Of a stretch of DNA of 52,990 nt, positions 39,911-50,200 are shown piece by piece. The notes beneath the pieces are model-generated. The model was not told the DNA's origin. It did no database searches and was given only the letters and a program-made list of their open reading frames with translations. A program made the translations under genes and the position numbers. Where the stretch lies: assembly GCA_003140315.1 (NCBI GenBank), contig PLJS01000325.1, positions 1 through 52,990 of the forward strand, read 5' to 3'. This DNA is from Hyphomicrobiales bacterium (GTDB lineage Bacteria; Pseudomonadota; Alphaproteobacteria; Rhizobiales; Xanthobacteraceae). Position 1 is the stretch's first letter. The number at the start of each line of letters is the position of its first letter.

Positions 39911-40927
39911 ATGCCGGACGGTCCGATCCTGGTCACGGGCGCCGCGGGTTTCATCGGCTATCACGTGGCGCGGCGCCTTGCCGAGCAGGGCCGCGCGGTC
40001 GTCGGGCTCGACAATCTCAATGCCTATTACAATCCGGCGCTGAAGCAGGCGCGGCTCACCGAGCTTGCGACGTTTCCTTCGTTCCGGTTCGAGCGCGCCG
40101 ATCTCGCGGACCGGGACCGCATGGCCGCGCTGTTCGCGGCGCACCGTTTTCCGGTGGTGATCCATCTGGCGGCGCAAGCCGGCGTGCGTCATTCGCTGAC
40201 CGAGCCCCACGCCTATGCGGACGCCAACCTCACAGGCTTCCTGAACGTGCTCGAAGGCTGCCGCCATCACGGCTGTGGCAACCTGATCTACGCGTCGTCG
40301 TCGTCGGTCTACGGCGGCAATACGCGCGTGCCTTTCCGCACGTCGGACAATGTCGATCATCCGGTGAGCCTTTATGGTGCGACCAAGAAGGCGAACGAAC
40401 TGATGGCGCATGCCTATGCGCATCTCTTCGCCCTGCCGGCAACGGGCCTGCGCTTCTTCACCGTCTACGGTCCGTGGGGGCGGCCCGACATGGCGGTGTG
40501 GCTGTTCACCGAGGCGATCCTCGGCGGCCGGCCGGTGCGGCTGTTCAATCAGGGCCGGATGCGGCGCGATTTCACCTACGTGGACGACGTGACGGAAGCC
40601 GTGGTGCGGTTGATCGACAAGCCGGCGACGCCTGATCCGGCCTGGTCCGGCGAGGCGCCGAACCCCGCAACGAGCTTTGCCCCCTGGCGCGTCTATAACA
40701 TCGGCAACAGCCAGCCGGTCGTCGTGACCGAATTGGTCGACCTGATCGAACGCGCGACCGGCAAGCGCCCGGTGCGCGAGCTGAGCCCCATGCAGCCGGG
40801 CGACGTGACCGACACCTGCGCCGATACCTCCGATCTGGAGCAAGCCGTCGGCTTCCGCCCCGCTACCCCGTTGGCCGAGGGCGTCGGGCGCTTCGTGGAC
40901 TGGTATCGCGGCTACCGCCGAGCCTGA
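39911..40927 (+). CDS. NAD-dependent epimerase, UDP-glucuronate 4-epimerase-like
   Basis: ILVTGAAGFIGYHVARRLAEQGRAVVGLDNLNAYYNPALKQARL; SSSSVYGGNTRVPF; FFTVYGPWGRPDMAVWLFTEAILGG. Confidence 0.93.
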   Translation: MPDGPILVTGAAGFIGYHVARRLAEQGRAVVGLDNLNAYYNPALKQARLTELATFPSFRFERADLADRDRMAALFAAHRFPVVIHLAAQAGVRHSLTEPHAYADANLTGFLNVLEGCRHHGCGNLIYASSSSVYGGNTRVPFRTSDNVDHPVSLYGATKKANELMAHAYAHLFALPATGLRFFTVYGPWGRPDMAVWLFTEAILGGRPVRLFNQGRMRRDFTYVDDVTEAVVRLIDKPATPDPAWSGEAPNPATSFAPWRVYNIGNSQPVVVTELVDLIERATGKRPVRELSPMQPGDVTDTCADTSDLEQAVGFRPATPLAEGVGRFVDWYRGYRRA

Positions 40928-41097
40928 CGTCCGCCTCCGGATTGCCCTACCGGCACGACTGCTGCGCCCTGTAATTTGTTGATTCAAAACGTGTTCGTGC
41001 CCGACCTGCGGGTGGTCGCCACGTCCGCGGGGGCGTGCTAGGGAAGCGGAGATATCGGGGCGTTTTGGGGGCGTGTCCCCCGGGGATTGAGCGTCGC

Positions 41098-42093
41098 ATG
41101 GGCGGTACCGCGAAGGACAGCGCGGACAAGACGGTGCGCGTCGGCGTCGTCGGCGTCGGCATCATGGGCAGCAATCATGCCCGGGTGCTGGCCGACCTGC
41201 CGGGCGTCGAACTGGTTGGGGTCGCCGATCCAGGCGCCGGGCACCGTGCCCTGCTGGCGCAGGTCCTGCACTGCGAGGCCTGCGACGATGTCGAGGCGCT
41301 GCTCGAACTCGGCATCGATGCCGCCGTCATCGCGGCCCCGACCCACCTGCATCACGACCTCGCGCTCACCTGCATCAAGCGCGGCGTCCATGTGCTGGTG
41401 GAAAAGCCGATCGCCTCGAATATCGAGGAGGGCCGCGCCATCACGGCCGCCGCCAAGCGCGCCGGCGTGACCTTGATGGTCGGCCATGTCGAGCGCTTCA
41501 ATCCGGCGGTGCAGGCGATCAAGGAGGCGATCCGCGGCGAGGACATCCTCTCGATCGCGATCACCCGGGTCGGCCCGTTCCCGCCGCGCATGTCGAATGT
41601 CGGCGTGGTGATCGACCTCGCGGTGCATGACATCGACCTGATCCGCTGGTTCACGGATAGCGAGATCATCGAGGTGCAGCCGCAGCTCAAAAGCGCGATC
41701 GCCGAGCGCGAGGATATCGCGCTGCTGCAGTTCCGCACGGCGTCGGGCGTGCTCGCGCACATCAACACGAACTGGCTGACGCCGTTCAAGGCGCGCACCG
41801 TGTACATCGCGACGCGCAAGAAATACCTGATGGCCGACCTGCTGACGCGTCAGGTCAGCGAATGCTTCGGCTTCCAGGCCGACGGCAGCTATTCGATGCG
41901 CCATCTGTCGGTCGGGCATGCCGAGCCGCTGCGCGCCGAGCTCATCGACTTCATCAAGGCGGTCGGCGCCCGGCAGGCACCGGCAGTGACCGGCGAAGAG
42001 GGCGTTGCCAGCCTCGAAATCGCGATGCGCTGCCTTAACGGTGGCGCGGTCGCCGAACCCGCGCCCCGCAAGCCGCGCCGCGTCGCCGGCTGA
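41098..42093 (+). CDS. gnnA: Gfo/Idh/MocA oxidoreductase, GnnA-like (UDP-GlcNAc 3-dehydrogenase candidate)
   Basis: VRVGVVGVGIMGSNHARVLADLPGVELVGVADP; HVLVEKPIASNIEEG; VGHVERFNPAVQAI; paired with DegT-family aminotransferase. Confidence 0.6.
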   Translation: MGGTAKDSADKTVRVGVVGVGIMGSNHARVLADLPGVELVGVADPGAGHRALLAQVLHCEACDDVEALLELGIDAAVIAAPTHLHHDLALTCIKRGVHVLVEKPIASNIEEGRAITAAAKRAGVTLMVGHVERFNPAVQAIKEAIRGEDILSIAITRVGPFPPRMSNVGVVIDLAVHDIDLIRWFTDSEIIEVQPQLKSAIAEREDIALLQFRTASGVLAHINTNWLTPFKARTVYIATRKKYLMADLLTRQVSECFGFQADGSYSMRHLSVGHAEPLRAELIDFIKAVGARQAPAVTGEEGVASLEIAMRCLNGGAVAEPAPRKPRRVAG

Positions 42094-42119
42094 ACAGTCG
42101 TTTCGCTTCTGGAATGCCC

Positions 42120-43271
42120 ATGAACCAGCACGCACGACTCGATCCCGCGCCGATCCCGTTCATCGACGTTGCGGCGCAGCGCCGCCGGCTCGGATCGCGC
42201 ATCGACGACGCGATCAAACGCGTGACCGACCACTGCCAGTTCATCAACGGGCCGGAGGTGTTTGCGCTCGAGAAGGACCTCGCGGGCTTTTGTGGAGCGC
42301 GGCACGCGATCGGCGTCGCAAGCGGGACCGACGCGCTCGTGCTGGTGCTGATGGCCAAGGGCATTGGCGCGGGCGATGCGGTGATCTGTCCGTCCTTCAC
42401 CTACGCGGCGACACCGGAATCGATCGCGCTCGTCGGCGCGACGCCGGTGTTCTCGGACGTGAACGAGACGACGTTCAATATCGACCCTGCTGGCATCGAG
42501 AAAGCCGTCGCGACGGCCAAGCGCGCCGGCCTCAAACCGAAGGCGCTGATGACTGTCGACCTGTTCGGACTGCCGGCCGACTACGACGCGATCAACCCGG
42601 TCGCGCAGCGCCTCGGTCTTTACGTGATCGACGACGCCGCGCAGTCCTTCGGCGCGGACACCAAGGGCAGCAAGATCGGAACGCTCGCGCCCGTCACCAC
42701 GACCAGTTTCTTTCCGGCCAAGCCGCTCGGCTGCTACGGCGACGGGGGCGCGGTGTTCACCGACGACGACACGCTCGCGGACATGATCAGGAGCTTGCGC
42801 AATCACGGGCAGGGCACCGATCGCTATGACAATGTGCGCGTCGGCATGACCGGGCGGCTCGATACCATCCAGGCGGCGGTGCTGATCGAGAAGCTGAAGA
42901 TCTTCCCCGAGGAGATCGTGGCGCGTGAGCGCATCGCGCGGCGCTATAACGCCAAGCTCGCTGATGTCGTTAAGGTCCCGCACATCGCGAACGAGCATTC
43001 CTGCGTCTGGGCGCAATATACGGTCCGCGTGTCGGGCGGCCGGCGCGACGCGCTTGCCACGGCGCTCCGCGCGCAGGGCATTCCGACCGCGATGTACTAC
43101 CCGAAACCCTGCCACGCCCAAGGCGCCTATCGCGACCGGCCGGTCGCGGACGGCGGGCTTGCGGTCACCGAGCGGCTCGCGACTGACGTGATCAGTCTGC
43201 CGATGCACGCCTATCTCGACGAAGCGACCCAGGATCGCATCGTCGCGGCGGTGCGCGGGGCGATGCTATAA
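42120..43271 (+). CDS. gnnB: DegT/DnrJ/EryC1/StrS aminotransferase, GnnB-like
   Basis: IPFIDVAAQRRRLGSRIDDAIKRVTDHCQFINGPEVFALEKDLAGFCGARHAIGVASGTDAL; PLP-lysine region TSFFPAKPLGCYGDGGAVF. Confidence 0.6.
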   Translation: MNQHARLDPAPIPFIDVAAQRRRLGSRIDDAIKRVTDHCQFINGPEVFALEKDLAGFCGARHAIGVASGTDALVLVLMAKGIGAGDAVICPSFTYAATPESIALVGATPVFSDVNETTFNIDPAGIEKAVATAKRAGLKPKALMTVDLFGLPADYDAINPVAQRLGLYVIDDAAQSFGADTKGSKIGTLAPVTTTSFFPAKPLGCYGDGGAVFTDDDTLADMIRSLRNHGQGTDRYDNVRVGMTGRLDTIQAAVLIEKLKIFPEEIVARERIARRYNAKLADVVKVPHIANEHSCVWAQYTVRVSGGRRDALATALRAQGIPTAMYYPKPCHAQGAYRDRPVADGGLAVTERLATDVISLPMHAYLDEATQDRIVAAVRGAML

Positions 43272-43315
43272 GGGCATCGCAGCAGGCGATTCCGCGCTGC
43301 TGTCGGGCCTTTTGA

Positions 43316-44875
43316 ATGATCAACCGCATCCTTGCCGTCGGAGGCCTGACGCTCTTATCGCGCGTCACGGGCTTTGCGCGCGACATCGTCATGGCGGCCG
43401 TGCTCGGCGCAGGCCCCGTCGCGGATGCGTTCCTGGTCGCGTTCCGCCTGCCGAATCATTTCCGTGCGATCTTCGCGGAGGGTGCGTTCGCGGCGGCCTT
43501 CGTGCCCGCCTATTCGCGCATCCGGATCGCAGGCGGAGCCGACGCCGCCAAGCTGTTCAGCGATCGCATCTTCACGCTCCTGTTCGCGAGCCAGGTCGTG
43601 CTGCTCGCCCTTGCTCTGGTGTTTACGCCGGGCGTGATCGCGCTGCTCGCACCCGGTTTCGAGCATGACTGGGGGCGTTTCGATCTTGCGGTCGCGCTCA
43701 CGCGGATCACCTTCCCGTATTTGCTGCTGATGACGCTGGTGACGTTGTTCTCCGGCATTCTCAATTCGATCGGGCGGTTCGCCACCGCCTCCGCGGCGCC
43801 GATCCTGCTCAACCTCACCATGATGGTGGCGCTGCTGGTGGCGGCCTTCTTCCCGACTCCCGGCCACGCTGCCGCGTGGGGCGTGTTGATCGCGGGCGTG
43901 CTTGAAGTGCTGCTGGTCGGCGGCGATGCGCTGCGCAACGACGTGCTGACGGCATTTCGCTGGCCGCGCTGGGACGAAGACGTCAAACGCTTCTTCAAGG
44001 CGCTCATCCCGGCGACCATCGGCTCGGCCGGCGTGCAGCTTGCGCTGTTCGCCGACACCATCATTGGAAGCCTGCTCGCGGCCGGCGCGCTCTCGGCGCT
44101 CTACTATGCCGACCGCCTCTATCAGCTTCCCGGCGGCGTGATCGGGATCGCGGTCGGCACCGTGCTGCTGCCCGAAATGGCGCGCCGCATCGCTTCGGGC
44201 GACGAGGCGGGCGCGCGGGCCGCGCAGGCGCGTGCCATCGAGTTCACGCTGCTGTTGGCTGTTCCGTGCGTTGCGGCATTTCTTGTGGTGCCGGACTTGA
44301 TCATGCGCGCGCTGTTCATGCGCGGCAAATTCACCGCGGACGACGCCCATGCCGCCGCCATGACGCTTGCGGCCTATTCGATCGGGCTCGTGCCGTTCGT
44401 GCTGATGCGCAGCGCGGTCGCGACCTTCCTGGCACGCGGCGACACGGCGACGCCGGTCAAAGCGGCGCTGAGCGCCGCCGCGGTCAACATCGCGTTCAAG
44501 GTCGCGTTCCTCTATTTCACGGCGCTCGCCCAGGTGGGCCTGGCGCTCGCGACCTCGTTCGGCACCTGGATCAATTTCACCCTGATCGTGTGGTTTGCAA
44601 CGCGCGCGGGCCGGATGGCGGCGGATCACGAGCTTGCGCGGGCGCTGGCAAGGCTCGCGGTGGCGGGGCTGATCCTTACGGTCGCGCTGTGGCTTGCCCA
44701 CGCGGCGATGTCCGGGCTGCGTGATGAGATCGCGCTCGTCGCGCTCGCGGCGCTCGGGGCGCTTGTTTATGCCGCCACGATCTTCGCGCTGTTCGGCAAG
44801 TCGTGGCTTGCGGGGCTTTGGCGCGGACCGGGCGGCGTCACGCCGCCCGTTTCCGTTCCTCCGGAACAAGCGTGA
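43316..44875 (+). CDS. murJ: Lipid II flippase MurJ
   Basis: GGLTLLSRVTGFARDIVMAAVLGAGPVADAFLVAFRLPNHFRAIFAEGAFAAAFVPAYSR. Confidence 0.96.
   Translation: MINRILAVGGLTLLSRVTGFARDIVMAAVLGAGPVADAFLVAFRLPNHFRAIFAEGAFAAAFVPAYSRIRIAGGADAAKLFSDRIFTLLFASQVVLLALALVFTPGVIALLAPGFEHDWGRFDLAVALTRITFPYLLLMTLVTLFSGILNSIGRFATASAAPILLNLTMMVALLVAAFFPTPGHAAAWGVLIAGVLEVLLVGGDALRNDVLTAFRWPRWDEDVKRFFKALIPATIGSAGVQLALFADTIIGSLLAAGALSALYYADRLYQLPGGVIGIAVGTVLLPEMARRIASGDEAGARAAQARAIEFTLLLAVPCVAAFLVVPDLIMRALFMRGKFTADDAHAAAMTLAAYSIGLVPFVLMRSAVATFLARGDTATPVKAALSAAAVNIAFKVAFLYFTALAQVGLALATSFGTWINFTLIVWFATRAGRMAADHELARALARLAVAGLILTVALWLAHAAMSGLRDEIALVALAALGALVYAATIFALFGKSWLAGLWRGPGGVTPPVSVPPEQA
44829..44849. terminator. 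GC-rich hairpin in convergent murJ/htrA overlap
   Basis: CGGGCGGCG-tca-CGCCGCCCG followed by tttcc on + strand; loop equals the htrA stop codon on - strand. Confidence 0.6.
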
Positions 44876-45887
44876 AGCTGCGCGGCTTGCCGAGCCGCAG
44901 CACGTCGATCGTCACCGACCGCCCGATGCGCTCGCCGGTGAGCAGGCGGATGAGATCGTCGGCGCCGGTGACCGGCTCGCCGTCGAGCCGGACGATCATG
45001 TCGCCGGTCAGCAGGCCCGCGCGGTTTGCGGGGCTTCCGGGCTCGGACGCCGAGATGGTCGCGGCCGAAGTCTGAGAGAGGGCGGCCGCAAGCTGCCAAC
45101 GGCGCGGGATCGCGGTCTGCTGCGCTCCGATCCCGATGAAGGCGCGGCGCACGCGGCCATGGCGCACAAGCTCGCCAAGCACGAAGTTCGCGGTGTTCGC
45201 CGCAACCGCAAAGCAGATGCCCTGCGCGCCCTGGATGATGGCGGTGTTGATGCCGATCACCTCGCCGCGCGAGGAGACGAGCGGCCCGCCGGAATTGCCC
45301 GGATTGAGCGCGGCGTCGGTCTGGATCACGTCGTCGATCAGCCGGCCGGTGCGGGCGCGCAGCGAGCGGCCGAGCGCCGAGATGACGCCCGCCGTCACGG
45401 TCGATTCGAACCCGAGCGGATTACCGATCGCGACGGCTACCTGTCCGCGCTTAAGGCGCTTGGAATCGCCCAACGTGGCTGCGGGCAGGGTGACCGGAGC
45501 ATCGGCCCGCAGCAGCGCGATGTCGGTATCCGGGTCGTCGCCGATGACCCGGGCGGTGAGGTTGCGGCCATCGACGGTCATCAGCTCGACCCGGGTGGCG
45601 CCGTTGACCACGTGACTATTGGTCAGGACGAGGCCATCGGGCGCCACGATCACGCCCGAGCCGGAACCGGCGCGCGCCGCATCGCCTTTGTGACGCACGT
45701 CGATGCGCACGACAGCGGGACCGACGCGGTCGACCACGTCCGTGATCGTGCGCGAGTAGACGTCCAGGAGGGTATCATCATCCGTTGGCGGCGCGGTCGC
45801 GGCGCCGGCGGCGGGCAGGGTCGACAGTTCAGGACTCTCGTCCAAAACCTGGTCGGTCAAGACGAGATCGGCGGTGAAATCGAGCAT
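44838..45887 (-). CDS. HtrA/DegP-like S1C serine protease with C-terminal PDZ domain
   Basis: LTNSHVV (His), DPDTDIALLR (Asp), TDAALNPGNSGGPL (Ser); PDZ-like LLTGDMIVRLDGEPV; no evident signal peptide. Confidence 0.92.
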   Translation of the reverse strand: MLDFTADLVLTDQVLDESPELSTLPAAGAATAPPTDDDTLLDVYSRTITDVVDRVGPAVVRIDVRHKGDAARAGSGSGVIVAPDGLVLTNSHVVNGATRVELMTVDGRNLTARVIGDDPDTDIALLRADAPVTLPAATLGDSKRLKRGQVAVAIGNPLGFESTVTAGVISALGRSLRARTGRLIDDVIQTDAALNPGNSGGPLVSSRGEVIGINTAIIQGAQGICFAVAANTANFVLGELVRHGRVRRAFIGIGAQQTAIPRRWQLAAALSQTSAATISASEPGSPANRAGLLTGDMIVRLDGEPVTGADDLIRLLTGERIGRSVTIDVLRLGKPRSFTLVPEERKRAA

Positions 45888-46059
45888 GGGGTTCCGGGGG
45901 GATGGACTTGCAATTCGTTCGCAGATATGGGGAGCGGGTCGCCACCAGGGAAGACCGGGCTACCGCGGCTCAGGTCTGCCACGTTTGCGTGATCACGGTC
46001 CGCCGTGGACGCGGTCGTTTATGGTAGACGACAGACCCCGGGCTTTTGACGGTGAATCT

Positions 46060-47235
46060 ATGCCGAAGCGGCTAGCCGCACGCGTAACGCTCCTTTGCCT
46101 CGGCCTTGCGCCGCTGTTGGCGGGTTGCGGGCAGGGTGCGCCCCAGCAGGCCGCGCCGCCGCCTCCTGCCGTGACGGTCGCCAAGCCAACCCAGCAGTCC
46201 GTGACCGACTTTGACGAATATGTCGGGCGCTTCGTTTCGGTCGACATGGTCGAAATACGCGCGCGCGTCCCCGGCTATCTGGACAAGGTGCACTTCGAGG
46301 ACGGGCAGATCGTCAAGCAGGGCGACCTGTTGTTCAGCATCGACCGCCGGCCGTTCGAGACCACGCTGGCGCAGACCAAGGCCAATCTGACGCAGGCGCG
46401 GGCAAATCTGTCATTCGCCGAAAGCGATCTCGCGCGCGGCCAGCAGCTTGTGCGCGACAAGACCATCACCGAGCAGACCTTCGATCAACGCACGCAGGCC
46501 AAGCGCGTGGCGGAGGCCTCCGTTGCCGCGCAGGAGGCCGCCGTCCGTCAGGCCGAACTCGACCTTCAGTTCACCGAGCTCAGGGCGCCGGTCGCGGGAC
46601 GCATCGGTGATCGGCGCGTATCGCCCGGCAACCTGGTCACCGGCGGCACCGGCGGCAATACGACGCTGCTCGCCACCATCGTGTCGATCGATCCGATCCG
46701 GTTCGAGTTCACGTTCGACGAGGCGTCCTATCTGCGCTACGAGCGGCTCGCCACCGGTGGCCCCGATGCTGCCAGCCGCGGCAAGGGCGTGAAGGTCTTG
46801 CTTAAGCTGATCGATGAGCCGGACTTTACCCACGAGGGCACGGTCGATTTCGTCGACAACGTCATCGACCGTTCGAGCGGCACCATTCGTGGGCGCGCGC
46901 AGATGCCGAACCCGAAGGGGCTGTTCACGCCCGGCATGTTCGCGCGCGTGCGCGTTCCGGCCTCAATCCCATACGATGCGCTGCTCGTGCCGGACGTCGC
47001 GGTCGGCAGCGAGCAAGTGCGCAAATACGTGATGGTCGTCGGGACAGATAACACCGCCACGCAGAAATACGTGACGTTGGGCCAGCTCGTCGGCGGCTTG
47101 CGCGTCGTCAACACCGGGCTTTCGCCCGACGACAGCGTCGTCGTCAACGGGCTCGCCCGCATCCGCCCGGGCATCAAGGTCGCGCCGCAGCCGGCAAAGC
47201 CGCCCGAGGCCGCGCCGCAAGCAAACCGCAACTAA
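46060..47235 (+). CDS. RND efflux periplasmic adaptor (MexE/AcrA-like lipoprotein)
   Basis: Lipobox LLAGC; VEIRARVPGYLDKVHFEDGQIVKQGDLLF; GRIGDRRVSPGNLV. Confidence 0.93.
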   Translation: MPKRLAARVTLLCLGLAPLLAGCGQGAPQQAAPPPPAVTVAKPTQQSVTDFDEYVGRFVSVDMVEIRARVPGYLDKVHFEDGQIVKQGDLLFSIDRRPFETTLAQTKANLTQARANLSFAESDLARGQQLVRDKTITEQTFDQRTQAKRVAEASVAAQEAAVRQAELDLQFTELRAPVAGRIGDRRVSPGNLVTGGTGGNTTLLATIVSIDPIRFEFTFDEASYLRYERLATGGPDAASRGKGVKVLLKLIDEPDFTHEGTVDFVDNVIDRSSGTIRGRAQMPNPKGLFTPGMFARVRVPASIPYDALLVPDVAVGSEQVRKYVMVVGTDNTATQKYVTLGQLVGGLRVVNTGLSPDDSVVVNGLARIRPGIKVAPQPAKPPEAAPQANRN

Positions 47236-47244
47236 GACGGTATC

Positions 47245-50200
47245 ATGCGACTTTCGCACTTCTTCATCGACAGGCCGATTTTCGCCTCGGTGATCGCGAT
47301 CGTGATCATCATCCTGGGGGGCGTCGCCTATTCGCGCCTGCCGGTCGCGCAGTATCCCGAAATCGCGCCGCCCGTCATCAACGTCGTCGGACAGTACCCG
47401 GGCGCGAGCGCCGAGACCGTCGCCGAAACCGTGGTCGCGCCGATCGAGCAGCAGATCAACGGCGTCGAGGGAATGCTCTACATCTCCTCGAACTCGACTG
47501 CCGACGGACGCTTCTCCATCGCGGTGACCTTCGACCTCGGGACCAATCTCGATACCGCGCAGGTGCAGGTACAGAATCGTGTTGCCATCGCGCAGCCGCG
47601 CCTGCCCTTGCAGGTGCAGCAGATCGGTGTGACGGTCACCAAGAGCTCGCCCGACATCCTGATGGTGGTGAGCCTCTACTCGCCCGACAAGTCGCGCGAC
47701 GCGCTGTACATTTCGAACTACGCCAATATCCAGATCAAGGACGTGCTCACGCGCGTCGACGGCGTCGGCTCCATCACGGTGTTCGGCAGCCGGGATTACG
47801 CGATGCAGGTCTGGCTCGACCCCACCCGTCTGCAATCTCTCAATCTGACGGCAACCGACGTCACCGCGGCGCTCGCGACACAGAACATCCAGGTCGCCTC
47901 AGGCGTGCTCAACCAGCCGCCGGTGCCGAACCAGCTTGCCTTCCAAGTCGCGGTGCAAACGCTCGGACGGCTCACCAATCCGGAAGAATTCGGCGATATC
48001 GTCGTCAAGCAGACCGCGAATGCCGTGGTGAAGCTGCGCGATGTCGCGCGCATCGAGCTGATCGCGCAGGACTATTCCTCGAATTCCTATCTCGACCGCT
48101 ATGAGTCCGTCGCGCTCGCGGTGTTCCAGCGGCCAGGATCGAACGCGCTCACGACAGGCGACAACATCGTCAAGACGATGCTGGAGATCTCGAAGGGGTT
48201 TCCGACCGGCATCGAATACGGGATCTTCTACAATCCGACGCTGTTTATCAAGCAGTCGGTGAATGCCGTCGTGGAGACGATCTTCGAGGCGGTTCTCCTC
48301 GTCGTGATCGTCATCATCCTGTTCCTACAGACTTGGCGTGCTGCCGTCATCCCGCTGCTGGCGATCCCGATCTCGCTGATCGGCACGTTCTTCACGATGA
48401 GCCTGTTCGGCTTCTCGCTCAACAATCTGTCGCTGTTCGGCCTGGTGCTGGCGATCGGTATCGTGGTCGACGATGCGATCGTCGTGGTCGAGAACGTCGA
48501 GCGCAATATCGCGGCCGGGCTCTCGCCGCGCGACGCGGCATACCGCACCATGGACGAAGTCGGCACGGCGTTGATTTCGATCGCGCTCGTGCTCTGCGCG
48601 GTGTTCATTCCCTCGACCTTCATTACCGGTATCACGGGGCAGTTCTACCGCCAGTTCGCGCTGACGATCGCGAGCGCGACCGTCATCTCGCTGATCGTTT
48701 CGCTGACGCTGTCGCCGGCCATGTGCGCGCTGCTGCTCAAAGCGCACGATCCCGAACACCGGGATCGCTGGTGGGAAAAGCCGATCCACGGCTTCTTCCG
48801 ACTGTTCAACCGCGGCTTCGACGGGTTCGGCAAAGGCCTGGGCTGGGCCGTCAGCAAGGTCGTGCGCCATGCGCTCGTGATGCTGCTGCTCTATGCGGCC
48901 ATTCTGGGGCTCGGGTTGACCGAATTCCGCCGGACGCCACAGGGCTTCATTCCGCAGATCGATCGCGGCATCCTGATTCTCGCCTCGCAGCTGCCTCCGG
49001 GTGCGTCCCTGCAACGAACCGACGAGGTGATGCGGCGCGCCGCCGAGGTCGTGCTCGCGACGCCCGGCGTCGCGCACGCGGTGAACATCGTCGGATTCTC
49101 CGGCGCGACCTTCACCAACGCGTCAAACGCCGGCGCGATGTTCATCGTGCTCGATCCTTTCGAGGAACGCGCGAAGGATCCCACGAAGTCTGGGCCGGCG
49201 ATCCAGCGAACGCTGATCCAGAAGCTGTCGTCGATCCAGGACGCTTTCCTGATCGTAGTCATGCCGCCGCCGGTTTCCGGCATCGGCAACGCCGGCGGCT
49301 TCCGCATGATGGTGGAGGATCGCGGCGGCCTCGGCCTGCAGGCGCTGCAGCAGGCGGTCGGCGCCATGATGGGCCGCGCGGCGCAGACCATCGGCCTGCA
49401 ACAGGTGTTCTCGTTGTTCGAGACCGCGACGCCGCAGCTTTATCTTGATATCGACCGCAACAAGGCACAGCTCCTCGGCATCAACGTCGCCGACGTGTTC
49501 AACGCGTTGCAGATCTATCTCGGTTCGGCCTACGTCAACGACTTCAACCTGTTCGGCCGGACGTTCCGTGTGCAGGCGCAGGCGGACGCGAATTACCGCC
49601 TCGAGCCCAAGGACGTGCTGCAACTGCGCGTGCGCAACTCGGCCGGCGATACCGTGCCGCTCGGCTCGTTCACGACCGTGCGCGACATCTCAGGGCCGTT
49701 CCGGGTCCCGCGCTACAACATCTATCCGGCGGCCGAGCTCGACGGCAACGCGGCGCCCGGCTACAGCCAGGGCCAGGCGATCGAGATCATGCAGAAGCTC
49801 GCGGCCGAAACGTTGCCGCCCGGCTTCTCCTACGAGTGGACCACGCTTGCCTTCCAGCAGATCCGGGCCGGCGACACGGCGATTTTCGCGTTCACGCTCG
49901 GCGTGGTGTTCGTGTTCCTGGTGCTGGCGGCGCAGTATGAGAGTCTCACCTTGCCGCTCGCCGTCATCCTCATCGTGCCGATGTGTCTGGTCGCGGCGAT
50001 CCTCGGCGTAATCCTGCGCGGTCAGGACAACAACATCCTGACGCAGGTAGGCTTCATCGTGCTGATCGCGCTCGCTGCGAAGAACGCGATCCTGATCGTG
50101 GAATTCGCAAAGCAGCTTGAGGATCAGGGACGCGATCGCTTCGAAGCAGCCGTCGAGGCCGCGCGATTGCGGTTGCGGCCGATCATCATGACGTCGCTCG

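Noticed and set aside
41067-41081. GGGGG-cgtgt-CCCCC upstream of the gnnA-like gene
   Set aside because: Short homopolymeric arms; too weak to call an operator or terminator.
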